This document shows, piece after piece, positions 18,030-28,000 of a DNA stretch of 64,000 nt (the first letter of the stretch is position 1; each line of letters opens with the position of its first letter). The notes below the pieces were generated by a model. That model did no database searches. It was not told the DNA's origin and saw only the letters and a program-made list of their open reading frames with translations. Source of the stretch: Oligoflexus sp. Lineage in GTDB: Bacteria; Bdellovibrionota_B; Oligoflexia; Oligoflexales; Oligoflexaceae. The stretch covers positions 122,521-186,520 of the forward strand of contig JACMPP010000114.1 in the NCBI GenBank assembly GCA_014377445.1, read 5' to 3'. The position numbers and the translations under genes were made by a program.

Positions 18030-19598
18030 GTGCACTTGCAACGTCCGGTCAACGAAGGATTCCTGATCCTTGACTACGGTTCCCAGTATACGCTTCTGAT
18101 CGCGAGACGCCTGCGTGAGATCGGTGTCTACGCCGAGATCATCGACGGCACTCGACAAACAGAGCCCAAAGAGGATTTCCATTTTCACGGCATCATCCTC
18201 TCAGGTGGTCCGGATACGGTTGGGGATGAAGGCGCCCGTTCGCTCCCGGCCTGGGTTGCAGCCAGCAAGAAACCGATCCTTGGCATCTGCTACGGCATGC
18301 AGCTAATGGCCGAAGCCTCGGGCGGCAAACTTCGCAGCGGTCACGAGCGCGAGTACGGCAAAGCCCATCTGAGTTTCGACTTTAAAGAGCTACCCAAATA
18401 CGCGGAAAGCCTTCGCAGCCTCCCCAAAGATCAAATCGTCTGGATGAGCCATGGTGATGACGTCGAAGCCCCTGACGACTCCTTTGTGACCCTGGCTCGT
18501 ACTGATGACAAAGTCGTCGCCGTTATCGCTCATCGGGAAAAACCCTGGATTGGTCTTCAGTTCCACCCGGAAGTCCAACATACCGATCATGGCGAAGCGC
18601 TCCTCAAAGCCTTTGTCTTTGACATCTGCAAGGCGCCCCGCAACTGGGATTCGAGCCAAATGCTCAACGCCTCGATCGAACGCATTCGTCAAAACGTCGG
18701 CAAGGGCAAAGTCCTCATGGCCGTATCCGGCGGGGTGGATTCAACCGTCGCCGCACTCCTCCTGACGCGCGCCCTAGGCCAGGAGCAGGTGCATGCGATC
18801 TTTGTCGATCACGGCCTTTTGCGCAAAGATGAAGCGATTTGGGTGCAGGACCAGTTCAAGTCGCTGGGCGTGCATCTCACGACCCTCGATCAAAAGAAAG
18901 AATTTTACGAAGAACTCGCCGGCATCACCGATCCCGAGCAGAAGCGTAAGATTATCGGCCGCAAGTTTATTGAAGCCTTCGAAGCTTTCGCCAAAGGCCA
19001 CAAAGAGTTTACTCACCTGGGCCAAGGCACTCTCTACCCGGACGTTATTGAATCGGCTGGCCACGGCGCAGGCGCTAAGGTCATCAAGAGTCACCACAAC
19101 GTCGGCGGCTTGCCAGAAAAACTGGCACTCGAACTTGTCGAACCATTCCGCTACCTCTTTAAAGACGAGGTGCGCATCATCGGTCGCGCGCTGGGCATTC
19201 CTTCAATTCTAGTCGACCGTCATCCCTTCCCGGGCCCAGGTTTGGCTGTCCGAATTATCGGTGCCATCGACGCCGAAAAAGTGCGCATCCTGCAGGAAGC
19301 GGATGCCATCTTCATTCGTCAATTGCACGAACATGGTTTTTATAGTCAGGTCTGGCAGGCGTTTGCCGTCCTCCTTCCTGTGAAATCGGTAGGAGTGATG
19401 GGCGATAACCGAACCTACCAAGACGTCTGTGCCCTTCGTGCTGTTACAGCAAGCGATGGCATGACCGCTGGCGTCGGCGATCTACCGATTAGCTTTCTAG
19501 TCAATGTCGGCACCGAAATCGTTCGCAAGGTAAACGGCATCAATCGGGTCGTCTACGATGTGACGACCAAGCCTCCGGCAACAATAGAGTGGGAATAA
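18030..19598 (+). CDS. guaA: GMP synthase (glutamine-hydrolysing)
   Basis: Converts XMP to GMP using glutamine amide nitrogen and ATP. 522 residues. The N-terminal class I glutamine amidotransferase domain has the nucleophile in GICYGMQ and the His-Glu pair in HPEVQHTD. The ATP-pyrophosphatase domain has SGGVDSTVAAL. The C-terminal dimerisation region ends in TTKPPATIEWE, the usual GuaA ending. The start is GTG with a perfect AAGGAGG 7 bases upstream, and guaB ends 12 bp before it, so they form an operon. Confidence 0.98.
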   Translation: MHLQRPVNEGFLILDYGSQYTLLIARRLREIGVYAEIIDGTRQTEPKEDFHFHGIILSGGPDTVGDEGARSLPAWVAASKKPILGICYGMQLMAEASGGKLRSGHEREYGKAHLSFDFKELPKYAESLRSLPKDQIVWMSHGDDVEAPDDSFVTLARTDDKVVAVIAHREKPWIGLQFHPEVQHTDHGEALLKAFVFDICKAPRNWDSSQMLNASIERIRQNVGKGKVLMAVSGGVDSTVAALLLTRALGQEQVHAIFVDHGLLRKDEAIWVQDQFKSLGVHLTTLDQKKEFYEELAGITDPEQKRKIIGRKFIEAFEAFAKGHKEFTHLGQGTLYPDVIESAGHGAGAKVIKSHHNVGGLPEKLALELVEPFRYLFKDEVRIIGRALGIPSILVDRHPFPGPGLAVRIIGAIDAEKVRILQEADAIFIRQLHEHGFYSQVWQAFAVLLPVKSVGVMGDNRTYQDVCALRAVTASDGMTAGVGDLPISFLVNVGTEIVRKVNGINRVVYDVTTKPPATIEWE

Positions 19599-19610
19599 AT
19601 CAAGAAGCAT

Positions 19611-19636
19611 AAAAAAGGCCTGCGAAGGCCTTTTTT
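19611..19636. terminator. bidirectional terminator between guaA and the ABC exporter
   Basis: A perfect 10-bp stem AAAAAAGGCC / GGCCTTTTTT with a 6-base loop lies between two convergent genes. It has a T run in both directions, so it can serve both. Confidence 0.85.
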
Positions 19637-19637
19637 A

Positions 19638-22600
19638 CTATCGAATGAACAAAGCCTGCCCATCCCGCATCTCCATGACTCTATCGCAAAGCCCCAGTGT
19701 TTCGAGTCGGTGGGCGATAATCAATACCGTCTTATCCCGACATTCCACCCGAAGCGTTTCCTGGATCAATGCATCCGTCGCGACATCGACGCTCGCTGTC
19801 GCTTCGTCCATCACGATGATCTTGCTGTCGATGAGCAGCGCTCGCGCCAGACAGAGCTGCTGTCTTTGTCCCTGGCTGAAGTTGGACCCGCTCTCTTTCA
19901 CCTCTGCCGATAGCCCCCCTTGCAACGACCTTACCCAGCCTTCCAGATGAGCTCGTTTTAAAGCTGTCCAAATTCGATCGTCGTCAAACTGCCCAAAACG
20001 ATCGAGATTGTTTCTGAGCGACCCCATAAACAAAATCGGATCCTGAGGAATGATCGCGAGCGAACGTCTTAGGCGTTCAAGCGAGACCGTAGCCGTATCC
20101 ACGCCATCGATTAGGACTTGCCCATCCGTTGGAGTGATAAATCGAAAGAGCAGTTGAAACAGTGTGCTTTTGCCCGCTCCCGTTCGGCCGATGATACCTA
20201 TCTTTTGTCGTGGTTCTATCTTCAGATTAAAATCGGTCAGGATCAACGGCAGGTGGGGCGCATAGCCCACCGAAACGTTTTTGAACTCCAGACCACCTTC
20301 CAAAGGCCACTCTCTATCATCTTCCAAGCGACCAAGATCAGCGGGTTCAACCTCCGCTTCCAATTCCCGTAGTTGATCGAGTCGTTCGACCCCAATCAGA
20401 TTAGACTCCACGACGGTGAAAGCCCGGATCGCGTTATTGAGATGATCACATAGCCTCAAGGCATAGACCAGGCACAGACCGGCAGTTCCTGCGGCGATTC
20501 CGGAAGTCTGTGACAACCAGAGTATGGCCGCGATCAAAGCGAAAGTGATGGCCGAACCCAGGAGAGGGATACGCGAGGAGAACCAGCGATTAAACAAAAT
20601 CGTGGCATAGAACATGCGCTGGTAATGCGCTAAAAGTCCTTCATACTTCTTGGCAAAATTATCCTCTTCGGCATGCGCCCGTAGCAAGGGAGCCGCCTGC
20701 AACGATTCTTTAAAGAAGGCAAAACGTGGCGACCGACCGATGGAAGTCAGTCGCTGGGAATCGCGGCTCGCAAATCGATAGAGTCTTTGCAAAGCGTAAT
20801 AGGCTCCAAGCGCCGGAAATATCGCCAGCCCCAAAAGCGGAATATTGACGACCAGGATCAACATGGCCGCCAGAGTATGAAGAATAGGCCCAATTGTTCG
20901 CTCCAAGTTTCCTGCAATTTCCCTCTCGACCGAATCCATATCGCGGGAGAAACGATTGAGAATACGACCGATCGGCGTGCGATCGAAATAACTCAAGGGC
21001 GTCTTGAGCAAGGCTGCCAACGAACGATTGTGAATGTCCGCACCGGCCTGCAAGGCCCGATGAAGCCATAATCTCTGATGAAGGGCCGCTGCAAGAACGG
21101 CCAAGAATCCAATGCCCGCCCAAAGAAAGATCGCTCCTTGAAGCCCTTGCAGCGCAATCGGCAAGCGTGACCAAAAATCGTCACTCTGGGGTGCCGCGAC
21201 ATGATTTGACCAATAGGCAAGCCATGACTGCTGCAAAACGGGCAGACCAACCGCCAACGTGCATACCAAAATCAGCTGGAGGATGGACTGCAACTTCCGT
21301 TGACCCAGCCATGCCTTGGCATAAGTCTTATAAACCGAAAGATGTATGCCTCCGACCGTTCGTTCCTCATCATCAGTGATGCGCACGGTTGTGGACCGGT
21401 CACTGACTGACACCGCTGGCATTTCAAAGGCAGAAGGTCTCTTACGCTTTTCTTCTGGCAGTTCCTGGACAAGGTCCCGATCTGACCTTTGGAGAAAGAG
21501 TCGAAAAGCTGCATTGTGGGCTTCAAGTTCTGCAAAACTGCCAAGTCCTAAAACTTTACCATCTTGCATAAAGATGACCCGATCAAAGCGATCCAGATGA
21601 TGCAGTCGATGCGTGACCACGATCTTCGTCTTCTTTGCCCAGAGGCCAAAGAGCAATCGTTCCATCAACTGGTCTTCGGTGTGAAAATCGACTGCCGACA
21701 GGGGATCGTCCAATAGCAGAAGATCGGGATTCCGCAAAGCCGCACGGGCCAGGTTCAATCGCTGCTTCTGCCCGCCCGAAAGATTGATGCCCTGTTCCCC
21801 GATCTCAGCTTCCAAACCGCCCGCCAGGCTCGCCAAATCCTTGTCGAGGGCCGCTGCCCACAATATTTCGTCCAAAGGCATATCACGCCCTCCTGAGGAT
21901 CCCAGGAGGATGTTGTCCCGAACCGTACCATTCATGATCAAGGCTTCTTGAGGAACGTAGGCCAGATGGGGCCTCGTCCCCTTCGCCAGGCCTTCCCAAT
22001 TCATTGCCCCGTGCGTCAGGGGAATTTCCTGCAACAGACTCAGGAGCAAGGTTGTTTTTCCGGCTCCCACTCCTCCGACCACTGCGATCGACTCACCCTC
22101 TTCGATTCGAAAGTTGAGATGGGACAACGATGCGTCTTCAGCATCTTCATACTGATAGGCAGCATCCTTCAATTCGATCGCAAAACCATCGCCCCTTGCC
22201 GACTGCTTTTGATTTGCCGGAAAAACGGGTTCGCTTAGAAAACTTGCGATGCGCGCGGCACTGACTCGAGCCGAGGACAGAATCGAAACAATTTCACTGA
22301 TACTGCCGATCGACCCATCGAGGAGTCCAAAGATGGCCAACGCCGCGAAGATGGTGGCTGCATCCAACTCGCGCCCCATCGCGATCGCGGCTAAAAAGGT
22401 GACGACCCCCACTGTAAGACTGCCAGCAAAGTAAATGATGAGTGAGCTTGAGTAATTCTGAAACTGCCTCCTCCTCGCCGCAATTTCCAGGGCCCTGACA
22501 TCTGCGATCTCGCGCTGCATGTCTTTTTCCCAGGCGAAGTACTTGATGATGCGAATGCCCGATAGAAGCTGCGACATCAGAGAGACGCGTTGATCCCGAT

Positions 22601-23342
22601 GCTCCTTAATCTTGTCATCTAGGGTCATGTAGCTCTTGGCCACTCGGCTCGCAACAGGCATGAAAATGAACAGTGTCAGCAGCCCATACAAAGCAGCCGG
22701 TCCCAGCAAGTAGATGAGCATTGCACTTGCGCAGATGATCATAAAGATACGTATAATCAGTTCAATGCCTTCAAAGATCGCAAAGCTGACGATATCCGTA
22801 TCGGTTCCAAGTAGATTGACAATGTCACCGGTCGGCCGGTTCATACGGGCCTTACGGGTCAATCGCAATCCATGCCTGAAAATGCGCATATTTAAAGCAC
22901 TGACAACGGTCTGCATGATCCGCAGGCAGTTGTGGAAATAGTGATGTTGAAAAAGCCCTGTCGAGGCACCGGCTAAACAGAGGAAAAATCCTGCCATCAA
23001 ACCCGTGCTAAGGGGCACTCCCCCACTCGAAGCCTTATTCACATAATCAACCAGGGAAAAAATCAGAAGGGGGCCCGCTAGAACGCAGAGCGCGTAACAG
23101 AAAGCGAGAAACATCGCTTTCACAATATTATTCTGGAGAACCTTTATAAGGCCGAACAGTAGGCCATCACCGGTAGACACCGGCAAATCTGCAAAGTCCC
23201 CGCTCAACTGAGAAGGGTCCCCTTGAGAATGAAGGGGAGGCATGTCGTCCGGCTCGAGTGCTTGACTCTGAGCTTTTCGAATGGAAGCTGCGGCCTGCAT
23301 AAAAAACAGGACACGAAACCAACGAATGGCTATAGCGCGCAT
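19638..23342 (-). CDS. full-length ABCC/MRP-type ABC exporter
   Basis: 1234 residues in one chain, with two transmembrane domains and two nucleotide-binding domains (TMD1-NBD1-TMD2-NBD2). NBD1 has Walker A GGVGAGKTT, signature LSGGQKQRLNLARA and Walker B LLLLDDPLSAVD. NBD2 has GRTGAGKST, a variant signature FSQGQRQQLCLARA and IIVMDEATASVD. NBD1 DDPLSAVD and the linked architecture are hallmarks of the ABCC subfamily, which in eukaryotes includes MRP and CFTR. Most bacterial exporters are half-transporters, so this is unusual. Likely exports an amphipathic or conjugated compound. Start at ATG 23342; the upstream ribosome site is weak. Confidence 0.9.
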   Translation of the reverse strand: MRAIAIRWFRVLFFMQAAASIRKAQSQALEPDDMPPLHSQGDPSQLSGDFADLPVSTGDGLLFGLIKVLQNNIVKAMFLAFCYALCVLAGPLLIFSLVDYVNKASSGGVPLSTGLMAGFFLCLAGASTGLFQHHYFHNCLRIMQTVVSALNMRIFRHGLRLTRKARMNRPTGDIVNLLGTDTDIVSFAIFEGIELIIRIFMIICASAMLIYLLGPAALYGLLTLFIFMPVASRVAKSYMTLDDKIKEHRDQRVSLMSQLLSGIRIIKYFAWEKDMQREIADVRALEIAARRRQFQNYSSSLIIYFAGSLTVGVVTFLAAIAMGRELDAATIFAALAIFGLLDGSIGSISEIVSILSSARVSAARIASFLSEPVFPANQKQSARGDGFAIELKDAAYQYEDAEDASLSHLNFRIEEGESIAVVGGVGAGKTTLLLSLLQEIPLTHGAMNWEGLAKGTRPHLAYVPQEALIMNGTVRDNILLGSSGGRDMPLDEILWAAALDKDLASLAGGLEAEIGEQGINLSGGQKQRLNLARAALRNPDLLLLDDPLSAVDFHTEDQLMERLLFGLWAKKTKIVVTHRLHHLDRFDRVIFMQDGKVLGLGSFAELEAHNAAFRLFLQRSDRDLVQELPEEKRKRPSAFEMPAVSVSDRSTTVRITDDEERTVGGIHLSVYKTYAKAWLGQRKLQSILQLILVCTLAVGLPVLQQSWLAYWSNHVAAPQSDDFWSRLPIALQGLQGAIFLWAGIGFLAVLAAALHQRLWLHRALQAGADIHNRSLAALLKTPLSYFDRTPIGRILNRFSRDMDSVEREIAGNLERTIGPILHTLAAMLILVVNIPLLGLAIFPALGAYYALQRLYRFASRDSQRLTSIGRSPRFAFFKESLQAAPLLRAHAEEDNFAKKYEGLLAHYQRMFYATILFNRWFSSRIPLLGSAITFALIAAILWLSQTSGIAAGTAGLCLVYALRLCDHLNNAIRAFTVVESNLIGVERLDQLRELEAEVEPADLGRLEDDREWPLEGGLEFKNVSVGYAPHLPLILTDFNLKIEPRQKIGIIGRTGAGKSTLFQLLFRFITPTDGQVLIDGVDTATVSLERLRRSLAIIPQDPILFMGSLRNNLDRFGQFDDDRIWTALKRAHLEGWVRSLQGGLSAEVKESGSNFSQGQRQQLCLARALLIDSKIIVMDEATASVDVATDALIQETLRVECRDKTVLIIAHRLETLGLCDRVMEMRDGQALFIR

Positions 23343-23445
23343 ATTGAGAGTCCGTAAATGGATATAGAATTATCAGGGGGAGAATCATAGAGAAGAGACT
23401 GCAATAATCCAGTCATAACAAAGGGATGGAATTAAACCAAGACCT

Positions 23446-23517
23446 TCACTCAAACCTGCGAAGCCGCTCCAGATGATCCGGACATTTTTTGAAACTCATA
23501 ACTTTTACATGGGTCAT
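23446..23517 (-). CDS. possible 23-residue small protein or leader
   Basis: An ATG at 23515-23517 (minus strand) has an ideal AGGAG seven bases upstream, and the frame runs 23 codons (MTHVKVMSFKK, then a basic tail) to TGA. It ends about 100 bp before the exporter start. The ribosome site is the only real evidence, so this may be chance. Confidence 0.25.
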   Translation of the reverse strand: MTHVKVMSFKKCPDHLERLRRFE

Positions 23518-23693
23518 ATTCCGGCTCCTGAAGTGAGGGAAGACTAAGTCTTCGTTAAGTTGATTGGTAATTTATAGCCTGATTCTTTTGAGAGTGGCAA
23601 GATAAACTTATCCAAATTATCGCGAAAACATTTTTTCGTTCCCACACCCCGAACATTAATTCTTCGGAATATTTGCGAACGGTCTGTAGCGCA

Positions 23694-23957
23694 TCAGGGC
23701 AGTTGAGAAAGACCGAGATCGCCCACCCTCACGTCGTCGAGAAATGTTCCATCGCTCTCGGATAGGCCAATTTCCTCAAACTCAATGCGGATGACGGCCG
23801 AAGTCACCGCTCTCATTGTGGTGAGCATAGTCCAATCTTTAGCAGTCTCTTGTTCCACGAGCGTTTTAGCACTAAATCTCGCAACAAACTTTTGTTCCGA
23901 CGTCGCGATTGGATTTCGCTTTTGGGCAAAATTGATCGCATAAACGTGATCCTGCTT
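23694..23957 (-). pseudogene. C-terminal remnant of a secreted-type protein
   Basis: The minus-strand frame between a TGA at 23958-23960 and a TGA at 23694-23696 reads like real protein: DHVYAINFAQ, KFVARFSAKTL, then VIRIEFEEIGLSESDG and TFLDDVRVGDL. The ending resembles the last strands of jelly-roll, lectin-like domains, where a GTFLDDV-type motif is common. There is no start codon with a ribosome site, and the frame is closed just upstream, so it looks like the tail of a decayed gene. Identification is tentative. Confidence 0.4.
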
Positions 23958-24037
23958 TCAATACTTACGGGCCGAAAGAGAGCGTTTTTCGCAAGGGGAA
24001 GTTGCTTCAACCTTGCGAAGTAAAAATTGCGTAATAT

Positions 24038-24790
24038 TTATTTTTTCCGGGTGAAAAAGCTTTTTAGAAAATCAATGGTTTCCGGCGTTCGGAGGAGCTT
24101 CAGAAAGAGGGTTTCTTCGGATTTCATCTGCTCGAGCATCGGCTTTTGGTGCACCTGTTTCAGGAGAGCTTTGGTCTGCTGAATGGCGACGGGCGGTTTG
24201 CTGGCGATCTGCGCTGCTTTTTTGCGCGCCAGGCCCAGAAGTTCTTCGATTGGAACAATGGCATTCACCAGTCCAAAATCCCGGGCTTTCTCTGCATCAA
24301 TTGCATCACCCAGAAGACAAAGCTCTGCGGCACGTACATGTCCGACTTGAAGAGGAAGTAGATAGCTCGAACCAGCCTCTGGCACCAAACCGAGATTCAC
24401 AAAAGGGAGTTGGAATTTCGCGGTCGGCGCAGCGTAGACCAAATCCGCATGGAAAAGCATCGTCATACCCACGCCCACGGCAAAGCCTTCGACGGCGCAA
24501 ACGATGGGTTTAGGAAAGGTTGCCATCACTCGTAAAAAGCGAAACACCGGATCCTGCTCGCCACACGGGGGCGACTGAAGGAAGTCCTGGAGATCGTTGC
24601 CAGTTGAATAGTTGCCACCGGCGCCAGTCATCAATACAACTCGAATTGATTCCGCAGTGGCCGCATCGGTCAAAGCTTGAGCAAGAGCTGCATACATGTC
24701 GGCGGTGAGGGCGTTCTTGCGCTCAGGCCGATCGATAGTAATTTCGAGTATGCCTTCGTTTTCATGTGTTCGAATAGACGCTGAACTCAT
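24038..24790 (-). CDS. enoyl-CoA hydratase/isomerase family protein
   Basis: 250 residues of the crotonase fold. The N-terminus ITIDRPERKNALTADMY is typical, oxyanion-hole region MTGAGGNYSTGNDLQDF is present, and the second is in AVEGFAVGVGMTM. The usual catalytic Glu pair of true hydratases is partly replaced: FVNLGLVPEAGSS carries one Glu. This is seen in isomerases such as the PaaG or Eci types, so the exact reaction is uncertain. It stands alone on the minus strand, divergent from dnaE. Confidence 0.88.
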   Translation of the reverse strand: MSSASIRTHENEGILEITIDRPERKNALTADMYAALAQALTDAATAESIRVVLMTGAGGNYSTGNDLQDFLQSPPCGEQDPVFRFLRVMATFPKPIVCAVEGFAVGVGMTMLFHADLVYAAPTAKFQLPFVNLGLVPEAGSSYLLPLQVGHVRAAELCLLGDAIDAEKARDFGLVNAIVPIEELLGLARKKAAQIASKPPVAIQQTKALLKQVHQKPMLEQMKSEETLFLKLLRTPETIDFLKSFFTRKK

Positions 24791-25084
24791 CCATGCTCCC
24801 CAGTCAAAATATCGGACATTATGACTTATCTTCGTCCGTTATTGATGATAGCGAAATGGGTCAAATAATCGACTGAAATCATGACTTTCTTAGAAGCATC
24901 GAGATGAGTTCAAAGAAGCGTTTTGAGGATAGCCCGAGATCTGCTATTTTTGCTGATGCAGCGGAACGCAAAACCTCCTCCCTTGCCTATTGCCCACGTG
25001 TTTCTTCTAAAGCGCTGCCACCATAGCGTCGCAGTGCCGGATCCTCTTCGTGGCCATAAGGGACTTCTTACTAAGGAAAAACGC

Positions 25085-28000
25085 GTGGAAGCGACTATCG
25101 ACGCATCGCCCTATGTGCATTTGCATGTTCACAGCGAGTATTCACTCCTGGATGGCGCCATTCGTATTGGTGACCTCGTTAAGAAAGCCAAGAAGCTTGG
25201 TCATACGGCTGTTGCGCTCACCGATCATGGCAACATGTTCGGGGCAATCGAATTCTATTCCAAATGCAAAGACTACGGCATTAAGCCGATTCTTGGCTCC
25301 GAAATATATTACGAAGGTTCGACATCTGCGGCAAAGCTTGCCGAAGAGGGTTTTCCTGCCCTAAGGCCGGCTGACGCCTACCACCTGGTCGTGCTGGCGA
25401 AATCTTTAAAGGGCTATTACAGCCTTTGCCGTATTGTCAGTGCCCCCTACAGTGACCCGAGAACTCCCGTTCCCATCGTTCGTCACGAAGTTCTCAAAAA
25501 GAACGCGGAAGACCTGATCGCGCTCTCAAGTTGCCTTCGCGGGGAGTTTGCAGCGCTGGTGGAAATGCTCGCCGCTCAGACTGGCGACTTCTTACAAAAC
25601 CTCACTGAACCGACTGATGAAATTCAATCTCTCGTGAGCGCTCTCGATCATCACGTTGCGGAAATGCTCTTGATCTTCGGGACTGACAACTATTTTATCG
25701 AGATCATCGACAACAATCTGCCCCAGCAAAAACGTATGATCCCGCTGCTCGTGTTGGCAGCCAAACACTATGGCCTTCAGGTTGTGGCCACCGCCGACAG
25801 TCATTATCTTAATCCCGACGATCAGGAAGCGCATGCGGTTCTCACGGCGATTAAAAACGACTTGACGATGACCGACATCAGAGGCCGTATTCAGACATCT
25901 GAATTTCATCTCCTTACGAATGAAGAGTTTGAATTTCGCTTCCGTCAATGGCCGGAAGCCCTCGCCAATCAGCAGGCCATCGCCGATGCCTGCAAACTCG
26001 AATTCAAATTTGGCGAATATTTTCTGCCAAGATTCAGTCTGCCGAGCGGGGAAACTGAACCCGATGCCCTTCGCCGTCTCTCGAAAGAGGGTTTGGAAGA
26101 TCGCCTCGTCTATCTGCGAAAGCTTTATGGCCAAGCGCACAATGCAGAGAAGGAAGCCGATTACTGGCGCCGCCTCGAATACGAAGTGGAAGTCATCATC
26201 TCGATGGGATTCCCGGGATACTTCCTCATCGTTCAGGACTTCATCAACTGGGCCAAGGACAATGATATCCCCGTCGGCCCCGGTCGGGGTTCGGGTGCTG
26301 GTTCCGTCGTCGCTTACGCACTCAAGATTACCGACATCGATCCTCTGCGCTTCAACCTGATCTTCGAACGCTTCCTTAACCCGGAACGTATCTCGATGCC
26401 CGACTTTGACGTCGACTTTTGCCAGGAAAAGCGTGATCAGGTTATTCGTTATGTGACCGATAAATACAGTCCGGAGAACGTGGCCCAGATCACCACCTTC
26501 GGCAAGATGAAGGCCAAAGCGGCCCTTCGCGACGTCGGCCGGGTTCTGCAGATCGGTTATATGAAGGTCGATCGAATCGCGAAGCTGATTCCGAACGAAC
26601 TCGATATCAAGCTTCAGGATGCACTCGACAAAGAGCCTCGCATTCTCGAAGAAGCCCGTAAAGACGACAACATTCAAAAAATGATCGACCTCGCCCTCAA
26701 GATAGAAGGCATGAGTCGCCATACCTCGGTTCATGCCGCCGGCGTCGTAATTGTCGAAGGGGGTATGCACAACCTCGTTCCCACTTACAAGGACGAGAGC
26801 GGCCAGCTCATTACCCAGTATGAGATGAAGAACGCGGAGAAGGTGGGACTCGTCAAGTTCGACTTTCTGGGTTTGAAGACTCTGACCGTCATCGACAAAG
26901 CCGTGAAGCTCATCCGCGGCAGCAAAGATCCGACCTTCGACATCACGATGATCGACCTCGAACGCAAAGAGGTTTACGAAATTCTCCAGGCGGCCCAATC
27001 GGTCGGTATCTTCCAGCTTGAGGGTTCGGGGATGCAATCCCTGCTCAAAAAGCTTAAACCCTCCCGTTTTGAAGACATCATTGCGGTCGTGGCGCTCTTC
27101 CGTCCGGGTCCTTTGGGATCCGGCATGGTGGATGACTTTATCGAACGAAAGCACGGTCGGCAGGATATCGTTTACGAACATCCATCCCTGGCTGAGATTC
27201 TTTCCGACACCTACGGGATTATTCTCTATCAGGAACAGGTACAGAAAATCGCGGCGATCCTCGCGAACTATTCCCTGGGTGAAGCGGATTTGCTACGTCG
27301 GGCGATGGGTAAGAAGAAGCCGGAGGAGATGGCGAAGCAAAAGGCCCGCTTTATCTCGGGCTCCAAAGAAAATAACGTTGACGACAAAGTCGCGGACGAT
27401 CTCTTCGAACTCATGGCAAAATTTGCCGCCTATGGTTTCAACAAGAGTCACTCGGCCGCCTACGGCCTCGTCAGTTATCAAACCGCTTATCTAAAGACCT
27501 TCTTTACCGAGCAATTCATGGCTGCGATCATGACTTGCGACTTGGACAATACAGAAAAGCTGGTTCGCTACACCGAAGAGTGCCGCCGCCTGCGCTTCAA
27601 AATCCTGGCTCCCAACATCAACCGCAGCTTTCTCCAGTTCGACGTTCCAAAGGCGAAGACCATTGGCTACGGACTGGCTGCGATCAAAGGCATTGGCGGC
27701 ACATCGATCGAAGCGATGATCGTCGACCGTGAAGCCAACGGCCCCTTCAGATCGCTCACCGAATTTGCCAAACGCATCGACCTTCACAAGCTCGGCAAGA
27801 AGACCCTCGAACTTCTCATTCAAGCCGGGGCGCTCGATGGCTTCAAGCTAAACCGCGCTGTCCTCACCTCGATTCTTTCGGAAATGGTGAAGTTCAGTGA
27901 AAGTCACCATAGCGCGAAGAAGCAGGGCCAACGCCTCCTCTTTGATGACTTCGCGGAAGAAGGCGACACCACTGAGATCGCCGACTGGGAAAAAGATGCG

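Larger units (their letters stand above)
23343..24037. other. gene-poor gap with decayed coding remnants
   Basis: No intact gene of normal size was found in this 695-bp stretch between the exporter and the crotonase gene, both on the minus strand. It contains a possible 23-codon small ORF (23446-23517) and a C-terminal coding remnant (23694-23957), listed separately. The base composition is more AT-rich than the flanks. Confidence 0.6.

Noticed and set aside
23813..24010. 65-codon minus-strand frame starting at 24010
   Set aside because: Very basic, no ribosome site; a different frame over the same bases reads as a real protein remnant.
25592..27181. 529-codon minus-strand open frame
   Set aside because: It is the complement of dnaE; its composition (many Asp, His, Val) is the usual antisense bias.
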